Shown one piece after another: positions 1-8,135 of a DNA stretch of 64,000 nt. A program made the position numbers and the translations under genes. The notes under the pieces are model-generated. The model was not told where the DNA came from. It was given only the letters and a program-made list of their open reading frames with translations, and did not search any database. The stretch comes from Capsicum annuum (Eukaryota; Streptophyta; Magnoliopsida; Solanales; Solanaceae), in NCBI RefSeq assembly GCF_002878395.1, contig NC_061116.1, positions 117,949,125 through 118,013,124 of the forward strand, written 5' to 3'. Numbering within the stretch: position 1 is the first letter of the stretch; every line of letters starts with the position of its first letter.

Positions 1-357
1 TACATCATCCCTACTCTTCGTGAGACGAAGATGGATTACATGATTTTTTTTGAGCCATATACGGACGAGGTGAAGAATAATGTCCTCGATGGCTTAAAGA
101 AAGAGGTAGAAGGGGTGATTGTACTTATTTCAAATAAGGATAGTGATGATGATGGGGATTTGGGCGGTAACCCCGTTGAAGTACACATTGGTGATGATGA
201 TACTCTGAGCACCTCCAAAGATGCAGCAGGTACCTCATCCCCCGGGGATCTTCATAAGCGTATTGCTGCACTTGAGAAAGTGGTGTTGGATATTGCTGCC
301 TATATTAGAGAGAAAAGATTGAAGAAAAAGGAACAAGATGAGCGACAATATGAGTAA
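1..357 (+). pseudogene. DUF1985/Ulp1-family protein, middle segment, 5' partial
   Basis: The frame is open from base 1 and reads YIIPTLRET then a 108-residue stretch from the ATG at 31. It contains FFEPYTDEVKNNVLDGLKKE, an acidic DSDDDGDLGG patch and a helical segment LHKRIAALEKVVLDIAAYIR. The same order of motifs occurs on the minus strand at 55340-55720 (YLIPTIHEM, FNPYANEV, ERVVVLEKSVLNI), so the two are family members. As I remember the family, this block follows the DUF1985 domain of plant proteins that also carry a Ulp1-like cysteine protease domain and multiply with Mutator-like elements. The upstream DUF1985 exons would lie outside the window. The frame ends at a TAA (355-357) just before a possible splice donor (GTAAC at 361), so a nonsense change or a different splice site is needed to join it to the acidic exon. 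Function is unknown. Confidence 0.6.
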
Positions 358-441
358 GGTAACTTCATTCAATCAATTATTGATATTGTTAATGAATTTT
401 CAACTTTAAATGTCAACAACACTTTGTAATATGATAATACA

Positions 442-960
442 GTGAATGTGGACCTTTGTGAATCAGGGAGGAATGAAGAAGGAGAAAAAATAAGCAAAAT
501 GGATGAGTTGGCTTCTGTTGTGGCGGGAGAGGAAAAAGAAGAAAAGAAGGATGAAGAAGAAGATATGTGCCAAGAAGAAAGTTCAAAAGAAGCAGCTGCA
601 TCAGAAGCAGAAGAAGAAGCTGAAAAAGAATCAGCAGTAGATGTCCAGAAAAAAGGAGAAGAAGGTGAAGAAGCACCAGCTAAAGAAAGTCCAAAAGAAG
701 CAGCTACAGAAGCAGAAGAAGAACCTGAAAAAGAAACATCAATAGATGTTAAGAAAAAAGGAGAAGAAGCACCAGCTGAAGAAGTACCAACTGCTACAGA
801 TGCTGAAATAGAAGGAGAAGAAGGCGAGCATGAAGAAGCAGCCGAAGCTGCTGAGACAAAAGGAGCTGAAGCTGACCAAAAAGATTTGGTCATGCATATC
901 ATAGGTGAAATCAATAGTAACATTTGTGTTGATGAGAAAGACAGGAAAAAAGACATTTGA
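442..960 (+). pseudogene. Acidic Glu/Lys/Ala-rich exon of the DUF1985-family gene
   Basis: An open frame of about 172 codons follows a likely splice acceptor (ATAATACAG ending at 442). It is almost wholly low-complexity Glu/Lys/Ala. Two imperfect repeats of about 35 residues are visible: ESSKEAAASEAEEEAEKES followed by VDVQKKGEEGEEAP, then ESPKEAATEAEEEPEKETS followed by IDVKKKGEEAP. The C-terminus (KDLVMHIIGEINSNICVD) is more normal in composition. It lies 85 bp after the preceding segment, in the position where the copy at 54757-55198 also has an acidic/basic repeat exon. It could be a disordered linker. A retained open frame is weak evidence of coding because GAA repeats seldom make stops. 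The opposite-strand Ser-rich frames here are shadows. Confidence 0.5.
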
Positions 961-1314
961 ATGCTAATATTGTTAATGTGTTGTTGAATGATCGGTAGTT
1001 AGGATCGGACAAATATTTGTTTATTAGAAACATTATTTTATTTTATGGTAGTGGTTATGATTCTGCATTGAATCTGTCTCTATCAAACTGATTAGTCGCA
1101 TTGCCATTTGAATATGCAGGGTGTTGTCATAGTTGGTGCAGTGTATGGTTGATGTCATAGAATGCATACATAATCTTTTGTATACTACTTGCATGGTCTA
1201 TCATTACCATGTTGGTTAATTTTAAGTCGACGTGTTGTTTGATCGACCATGAGTCTATAAAAAATAGTAATAACATTATAGAAAAATAGAAGTATTATTA
1301 TTTATTCAATATCA
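961..1314. other. Non-coding spacer, no gene seen
   Basis: An AT-rich stretch between the acidic exon (+) and the GRF gene (-), so the two transcription units converge here. It should hold both 3' ends. I see no repeat or coding signal. Confidence 0.6.
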
Positions 1315-1859
1315 CTACATCCATGTTACACCTTTCCAAAGAACGAATACTAGCATTATAGCACATAACATCATTTTTAGGCCATTCTTCCTTTCTTCGG
1401 CCAAAATCAATTTTTGTTTTAGTTGATCCCTCTCTATTTTGGTGTCATGTAGCAACACTTTAAAGTGATCCCCCTGTTCTTCGGATTCTTTGAACAAAGT
1501 CATGAGAAAATCTTTATTTTCTTCACATTGTTGGAGCCTTTGTAGTAGATTAAATTTTGTCAAGCCTTGAAAATTTAATGTCTCGGGTCCCGGACTCAAC
1601 GTTGATGGGCTGGTTGGAGGTGATAGCTCATCAAGACATTTAAAAAACGAGCATGCGCCATTATCCTAGAAAAAATAATAATTACATAACGACTAACTTA
1701 ACTTCATAAAAAAGACACACCATTTACCTTCGCAATTGCACAATTATAAAATTTGCGACCTGGATTTGAGTTCGTGCGTGATGTCCTCAGAGCAGCCGCA
1801 TTCCCACAATGACCAATTAGAGTATTTTTAGAATTGGATATTTGAGAGGCTTGAGTCAT
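1315..1859 (-). CDS. GRF-type zinc-finger protein, two exons, coiled coil and C-terminal TM
   Basis: Two exons join in frame. Exon 1 is 1859-1728 (44 codons, ATG at 1859). The intron is 1727-1666, with GTAAATGG donor and TTTTTTCTAG acceptor. Exon 2 is 1665-1315 (116 codons plus stop). The 160-residue product has the zf-GRF signature split by the intron: HCGNAAALRTSRTNSNPGRK, FYNC, then CSFFKC. This matches the CG...RTSxTxxNPGRxFxxC...CxFFxW plan, except that the usual final Trp is Cys. Residues 75-130 form a charged coiled coil (FNLLQRLQQCEENKDFLM onward). The last 20 residues are a hydrophobic tail anchor (MMLCAIMLVFVLWKGVTWM). GRF fingers are known to bind nucleic acid; a TM-anchored plant version has no role I can name. 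No internal stop is present, unlike its neighbours. A TATA-like box lies about 60 bp upstream. Confidence 0.78.
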
Positions 1860-1917
1860 TGCAGAATTTTTAAAAACTAAACAAAGTGAATGAAATAAAA
1901 TAATGAGGGATGACCGA

Positions 1918-1930
1918 CCTTATATATGAA
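1918..1930 (-). promoter_or_regulatory. TATA-like box of the GRF gene
   Basis: Read on the minus strand this is TTCATATATAAGG, about 60 bp upstream of the ATG at 1859. That spacing fits a plant core promoter with a short leader. Confidence 0.45.
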
Positions 1931-2008
1931 GTAAAAATGAAGTGTTGATATTGATGGATTATAAAAGTAGCCGTTTATTACCGTTGGAGCAGTAATTTTA
2001 TTTTTTGA

Positions 2009-2839
2009 ACTGGTGGTGACACTTAATAGATCATCGTAGATCATGGCTTATGTCAGCCATTGATTAGACTGGTTAACCGTAGACTTATATCTTTAGATAT
2101 GCATCGATTAATATTCTAAGTATGCGTAGACCACGTTGATCGATGTGCACTACCATAGACCGTCACTTGAATGTAGTTAAAAAAAAAAAAAAAATTAAAA
2201 ATAAATGTAGTGTTGATTTCTGCACATGTGAGTGAGTGTAAACAAGACACACAATCATATTAGAGCTTGTACAATGTGAATTAAGAAGTGCGTAGATTGA
2301 TAGTGGTTGAATGTTCAATATGCTAAGAGTAGTGTTTGTTAAAGCACAAGTATGTATTAAGGATATATATTGTATTGAGGATGATGATTGTTCAACCACT
2401 ATCCATTCCACACACTATTTTGATTTAGGGGTGGTGATGGAAGGAGTATGTGGAATGTGTAGTCATCAAATACAATATATATCCTTAATACATACTTGTG
2501 CTTTGAGAAATATTACTCTTAGCACATTGAACATTCAACCACTATCCATCCACACACTCCTTAATTCACTTTGTACAAGCTCTAATATGATTGTGTGTCT
2601 TGTTTACACTCACTCACATGCGTAGAAATCAACACTACATTTATTTTTAATTTATTTATTTATTTTTTTAACTACATCCAAGTAACGGTCTATGACAGTG
2701 CACATCGATCAATATGGTCTACACATACTTAGGATATCAATCGATGCACATATAAAGGTGTAAGTCTATGGTCGACCAGTCTAATTGATGGCTGACATAA
2801 GCCATGATCTGCTATGGTCTATTAAGTGTCACCACCAGT
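2009..2839. repeat. Foldback element: 830-bp near-palindrome
   Basis: The left arm (2009 to about 2415) is the reverse complement of the right arm (about 2443 to 2839) with scattered mismatches. The outer ends are ACTGGTGGTGACACTTAATA and its complement TATTAAGTGTCACCACCAGT. Inner parts such as GGATATATATTGTATT also pair. Only about 30 bp is left as loop. Arms of this length with no transposase fit a foldback transposon or large MITE. I could not define a target-site duplication. A transcript would form a hairpin of about 400 bp. Open frames on both strands here are mirror images of each other, not genes. Confidence 0.85.
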
Positions 2840-2871
2840 CTATAGACCAGATTAATTGATGAACCCTCAAG

Positions 2872-3177
2872 ATTATCTATTTATTTTAATTATTTTGTTC
2901 CACCGGCACTAAAATATGTTATTATCTATTTAAATCATTTTTAATTTAATTATTTTATTCCACCAGCCCCAAAATTTGTAATTGTCTGTTTTAATCATTT
3001 TTATTTTAATTATTTTTTTCCATCTGTCCCAAAATATGTTATTGTCTTTTTAAATCGTTTTTAATTTAATTATTTTGTTCCACCAGTCCCAAAATATGTT
3101 ATTGTCTGTTTAAATTATTTTTAATTTAATTATTTGGTTCCACCAGTCCTAAAATATGTTATTGTCCATTTTAATTT
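2872..3177. repeat. Five-copy tandem repeat, 60-bp unit
   Basis: Five units with an exact 60-bp period, each containing a version of TTCCACCAGTCCCAAAATAT followed by GTTATTGTC and an AT-rich tail (TTAATTTAATTATTT). Units begin near 2881, 2941, 3001, 3061 and 3121. They differ by a few substitutions and no indels, so the array is fairly young or under constant-length constraint. It sits immediately beside the foldback element. Confidence 0.9.
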
Positions 3178-3609
3178 AACCAGTGACGCATCGACTCACA
3201 TTATCTATGATTGACTACCATACAAGGTCGATGAATGATGGAGTATATGATTCATGATAGACTATATATCACTTTTTTCAGAAACTTGAAATTAATAAAG
3301 TCAAACTACAGTATTGTCAATTGAACGAGACATACATATTTGAAATTCGTGTTTGTACAGAAGAATAACCGCCACAATAAAGAAAAATGAATCATAACAA
3401 ATGTGGTAAATATAATGTTCAAACTGAAATTGTTCATTAAAGTGAAACTGAAACTTACATTAAACTTGTTCATTGCATTACTTGATAAAATTTACAGCAA
3501 AAGGGGGAAAATGGAAGAAGCTTTCTTCTAACAAAGTCCTACTGAGAAATCTTCTTCAACAATGAACAAACCAACAAAAACTTAACAACATAAACAAAAA
3601 AATAGTAAA
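3178..3609. other. Non-coding, AT-rich, nothing recognised
   Basis: No coding frame or repeat is visible. It would contain the 3' untranslated region of the short minus-strand ORF at 3610-3843. Confidence 0.6.
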
Positions 3610-3843
3610 CTAAATTATGGAGATGATGGGGGGAGGGGTGATGTAGTCGTTGTTGTCCATTCCAAGATGCTCTAGAATTGCTCGGAGGAAATGAGTAATT
3701 AGTCGAAGCTCATGCTCCAAGTAATGATGGTCTTCTCCTAGGCCTTAGAATAATCGGTCAAAATAATTTCGAAGTAGAAGCAAATCGTAGTGACGAGGGG
3801 GAACACGTCTGATTGGACGAAGGGCAATTCTGTGACCAGTCAT
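3610..3843 (-). pseudogene. Short helical ORF, family copy 1, one in-frame stop
   Basis: This is a frame of 77 codons (ATG 3843, TAG 3612-3610) broken only by TAA at 3747-3745 (codon 33). It begins MTGHRIALRPIRR, has a leucine-rich stretch LLLLRNYFDRLF, then after the stop GLGEDHHYLEHELRLITHFL, RAILEHLGMD and NNDYITPPP. A plus-strand frame at 52901-53184 is clearly homologous (LLLQNDLGHLF, GQDREHLHRELQRITQFLW, MQPEDFITP). I do not recognise the family. The pattern suggests an amphipathic helix that might mediate protein contacts. A clear TATA box lies about 115 bp upstream. The gene sits between the GRF gene and the MULE transposase, on the same strand as both. Because of the stop it is called a pseudogene, though translation could restart downstream. 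Confidence 0.55.
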
Positions 3844-3954
3844 AATTTTTGATGTTTTGGGGAAGAAAAAAAGGGTTTCTGATGTTTTTGATTTAGGGAC
3901 AATTGAAGGGTTACATAGAAATAGGGCCTGTAATTATAGACCTATAGATGGTCT

Positions 3955-3967
3955 CCTTTTATATATC
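3955..3967 (-). promoter_or_regulatory. TATA box upstream of short ORF copy 1
   Basis: On the minus strand this reads GATATATAAAAGG, a near-ideal plant TATA box, about 115 bp before the ATG at 3843. The leader in between is CT-rich and ends ACATCAAAAATT before the ATG, typical of plant start contexts. Confidence 0.55.
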
Positions 3968-4315
3968 CAACCAATGGTCAGTCGACGCGTGTAGGAATAG
4001 AAAATGTTTGGTTTGCGTATACCAGTGGTTTTTCTTGAGAACAGACGTGTTTGCAGCTTTTAATTAATTGGGAATAGGAAATAATGATTCAGTGTATCTG
4101 TTAGAAAGATATGGCGGCATAAATACCTACATAGCATGTTTGATGATTAATCATATATATTATTTAATAGACCGAGTTAAAGATACACCATAGAATATAT
4201 GTAGTCTATCATAGAAAAAGCTTTAAGTCGATAACAACTGAACATTAAATTCTACTGAAATGCATATTTATACCCCAAAACAACATCTTTACAACTGAAG
4301 AAAAATAAAGCCTAT

Positions 4316-6514
4316 CTATGATTTATTGGCCATGCTACACGTGGTTCTTTTGTGCCCAGATTTCTTGCATATTGAACACCTATTCCTCCTTTTGGACTTG
4401 AACGTCTTACCGACGCCCTTAGTGCTTTTGACTTTCTTCCTTCTGAGTTTGGGATCGTAGGGGGGTGGAGAAATTTTAGTGTCAATCAATTCTTGTGGCA
4501 CATTTCATTCGGCCTCTGGAGGGACATCATTAATTGCTTCTGAGTATGCAAGGAGGTAACTTGAAGCTTTATAAATAGGCGAAGAGTACTCGTAGATGGG
4601 GTTTCCATAACCTACACCATCACTATACATTGCTCGCAAATCTTCTATCGCATGTTCGTATGACATTTTCACCAAGTCAAATTTCTGACAAGAATAACTC
4701 CTCTCCAAGAGATTGACCTTGGCAGTAACACCATTGTCGAAGACCTTGTACTGGTTGAGAACCCCATTTGGATTAGTCACATACAAGGAATCGGTCGCAC
4801 TCTTATTATCCATTAGGATCTTTTCCGCTCAAGTAACAAATATCTTCTCTTTACTATGACATAGGCATACCACTCCCTAAAATTTTTACAAAATATTTTA
4901 GCGATTGAATTGAATATGTACGACATGGGGTACTCCCATTCATCCATCAAAACTGAGTGAGCGACTCGGCGATGTTTGTGGTCATCACATCGTACCTATT
5001 GCACAGGAAGTGTGTTCTATTCCATTTTTCAAAACCAAGCACATTTTCAAGGACATGTGCTGTCTCAGGGCAATTATACTTCAATTCCTCAAAATTCTTG
5101 CTAAACTCATCAAAGAAATATGCCTTTGCCGCGGCGTACAATAGATAAAGATGATCTCTATAGTGTTGATTTACACGGAGATTTTCAGTGAGGTGCCTCA
5201 TACAAAGTCCGTGATGTGCATGACTATATACTCGAGAGAAGGCATTGGCGATGTTAATGTGCCTGTCGGAGATGACACAAAGATATGGTTCATATTTTAT
5301 AATAGACTTCAAATTCTAGAAGAAGAAGGTCCAAGAAGCATCGTTCTCTTTATTGACAACACAAAAGGAAATTGGAAAGATGTTATTTTTGGTGTCCTGT
5401 GCAACTGCACTCAGCAACACACCTCCGTACTTTCCATACAAATATGTGCCATCAATGGCAATTACCTTTCTCATGTGGGCATATCCCCGTATGCAAGCTC
5501 CAAATGCTAAGAAGTAGTAAACGAACGATCCATCCATATAGTTTGCCATGATAGAATAGGAAGACCCTGGATTCAACAACTCCACCATGTGGGAAAAAAT
5601 CGGTAAGAAAGCATATCCTTGTTCCGGTGTCTCGCGAATGATGTTCTTCGCAATTACACTTCCTTTCCAACACATCCAGTAGCTTGCATGGCAATGCAAC
5701 TCCTTGAACACAATCCTTTGAATTTCACTTATGCTTGGACCCTTACCAACCCGAAAATGATTTATGTATAGTAAAACAATCAATTTGGATGACATTTTCT
5801 TGTGCTTGCGGGTGGCGTGTTTAACACCGCACGTGTGCTCTCCGACATACTTGTATATGTGAAATCCGTCCGAGGTTTCATACTTCCTTTCCCGCAACAA
5901 CCATCCACAACCAAGAGATACACATTTTCTCTTTAATAATTTGGTGCAGCTCTTCTCTATATGATAATCAAAAGACTGCCTCACTGCTGCCCTGTCTAGT
6001 AGTATTTTGAGCTATTTCTTGTCGGCAAATGTTTAATCATGATAGAAATTAGTTCCATCTGAGAAGGAATGTACTGGTTGGGATCCCATTCCATAGTCTT
6101 CTTCCGCATCTTGTGATTTTGATGAAACATCTTCCATATGCACGCAGTCATCTTCCATATTCATAGGATGATCGCCATCGCTCTCATAATCATTCAAATT
6201 GTCATCGACTGTCGGGCACCGAGGTGGGGACAGTGATGAATTCATCGGTCCTTCGAAGGACCTGTCGACTATATTTATCCTTAAAACAAGTCTAAAGCCA
6301 TCTGCATCAATATCCATTATGTAGAGGGACACACTGCATCATTATTTATGATCATAAGATTCACCCTTTCCCTCGAATGAATTATATAACTAATCACCAC
6401 GTTGCTCAACGCGCAATCTAGATCCCCGCTCTGCTTTACGCTTGCAACCAATTCATCATATGAACTGTTGCGACGAACAACAATAGGTAGTTCACCTTGG
6501 TAAAAGATCTCCAT
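4316..6514 (-). pseudogene. Mutator-like (MULE/MuDR) transposase, decayed
   Basis: Domains appear in order along the minus strand. The N-terminal region starts MEIFYQGELPIVVRR at 6514. An acidic spacer follows (6332-6033). The MuDR DNA-binding region reads ADKK*LKILLDRAAVRQSFDY, CGWLLRERKY and GEHTCGVKHATRKHKK (about 6030-5800). The MULE transposase core carries KVIAIDGTYLYGKYGGVLL (near 5460) and CVISDRHINIANAF then HGLCMRHLTENL (5280-5190). A SWIM-like finger (about 4690) lacks two of its cysteines. A C-terminal zinc knuckle CSICKKSGHKRTTC lies at 4390-4340. At least four nonsense changes (including TAA at 6032-6030 and TAG near 5317) and about three frameshifts break it, so it cannot act alone. 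Similar proteins normally run about 600-750 residues in one frame. Confidence 0.85.
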
Positions 6515-7344
6515 TTTATCTGGGAGTATTCACCCATTTTACCATGAAATCACCTACAACCAGAACAAATTCTGCAATAGACATCCTAGAATTAACATTT
6601 GGTCGACGGTAGATTAAGCTTAGGGTCTATGTCGAGATGTATGCACGATCGATGAATAACGATGATGGGTCGATGACTGCACAGATATTCATACAGAAAC
6701 TTAAAAATACAAATATTGCTTCTAATCAATGGTCGTTGGGTTTATGAAATAGAGAAATGAACTTGGAGTCACCTCAGTTATTGTAATTACTTCTAAAGAG
6801 TTTTTAACTGATGTGACTAATTTAAAGATTTTTAACAATGGTGGAAAGTGTGTTTGAGAAGATAACAAACTAATGGGGTAAAATGGATGTAATGGACGAG
6901 CTTATGAGGTTTGTGGACTGATTTAGAGCTGATCATTGAAAAATAACGTTGGAAAGTACACCAGAATTAGAGCTTTTTTTGGAGGGAAAGAACCACCTTC
7001 TATTTTTAGCTTTTGGATTTATTTTTTTATATTTTTGGAAACCTAGATATTTTATAATGGTGGATGATGGAGTGGGTTGAAGTGTACTATTAAAAACTTG
7101 GGGATGAATTTATTAAGTTGGAAATATTGGGTTAAAGTGTAGTATTAAAAACATTGTGGGTAAATTTGTTGAGTTGGATCAATTTGTGGTGATGTGTATT
7201 AAAAAGGGTATTTGGCAATTTTTTCACAACTTTTTAATAAACCACAAAATAGTTTTCAAAAGAGCCTTTTTGGCCAACTTGCCAAAGTTTCTCATTCTCT
7301 AACAACTCCCTCCGATATATATGACGTTCTTTCTATTAATATTG
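6515..7344. other. Non-coding flank with a 55-bp two-copy repeat
   Basis: No gene is seen. Bases 7074-7185 hold two copies of a 55-bp unit sharing GGGTT(G/A)AAGTGTA and TATTAAAAAC. The rest is AT-rich. A Mutator terminal inverted repeat might lie here, but I could not match one to the other side of the transposase. Confidence 0.55.
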
Positions 7345-8135
7345 TGATACAAAAGTGAGTGTGTATCAAGAGAGTCAAGCCAACACAAGAATAACAAGAT
7401 GAAAAACAACAATGCTAGTGAATCGAAATAGGCCATACACGGCGTCACTAGACTTCAAGGTTTACAAAAAATGACAAGATGATAGAGATTACAAGATTAC
7501 AATAACAACAGCAAGAGCAACAAAGTGGCAGCAACTATAGTGAATCAGAAATAGCCCCAAACGACTTCACTATGTTACCACACAAACAACAAGATTACAA
7601 AATTAAAGATAGTAACTTGACATACAATATTCAAGAATCTTAGAACCCTAACAACATGAAAGGACCCTAAGAATAAACAATATTATCACCAAGATCTTAC
7701 TTGGACCAATAGGAACTCAATAACCTCAAGATCCTAGTTTTTAGCCAAGATTCAACCCAAGTGTCACTCTAATTGGGAATTTTGGTTTCGAGATTCTCCA
7801 ATGGAATAGAGAAGTTCATATTACAAGTCTGGTATTCTTAAAATATCATGAATGAAATAACTCCAAAATAACCCTAACACTATCTATTTATATTAGTACA
7901 TAAAGTGAGATAACAAATAACCATCCTACCCTTGCCAAGGGGTGGCCTTAGAGTGTAAGTTTATTACACTTCAAGGCTCCTCTTCACACTTAAAAATATT
8001 TAATCCATTGGAAGGGTCAAGTACCAACTCACACACGGCCATTTGCATGAACATAGCTTAGATTTTATGTAACTCCCGAGCTTGGCTACGTGTGAATGGT
8101 CATGAACTTGTTGACAGCTTGGTACGCTCGTATCA
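7345..8135 (-). mobile_element. LTR (3' LTR side) of CRM-like Ty3/gypsy element A
   Basis: On the plus strand the block starts TGATACAAAAGTG and ends CGCTCGTATCA, giving the TGATAC...GTATCA ends expected of an LTR in minus orientation. The pol frame of element A runs straight into it: the Gln-Asp-Gly-Glu-Asp-Asp tail overlaps the LTR start, a known habit of CRM chromoviruses. It resembles the LTR block ending at 14412 only distantly (shared ATATTACAAGTCT and TCTATTTATATTA pieces), so the two are not a simple pair from one insertion. Confidence 0.6.

Noticed and set aside
369..956. Ser-rich 195-codon frame on the minus strand
   Set aside because: It is the complement of a Glu/Lys-rich repeat exon; GAA repeats read backwards give Ser, Phe and Leu without stops.
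2163..2625. Two overlapping frames of 82 and 104 codons on opposite strands
   Set aside because: They encode nearly the same peptide on both strands because they lie in the arms of the foldback. No family match, and no coding is needed to explain them.
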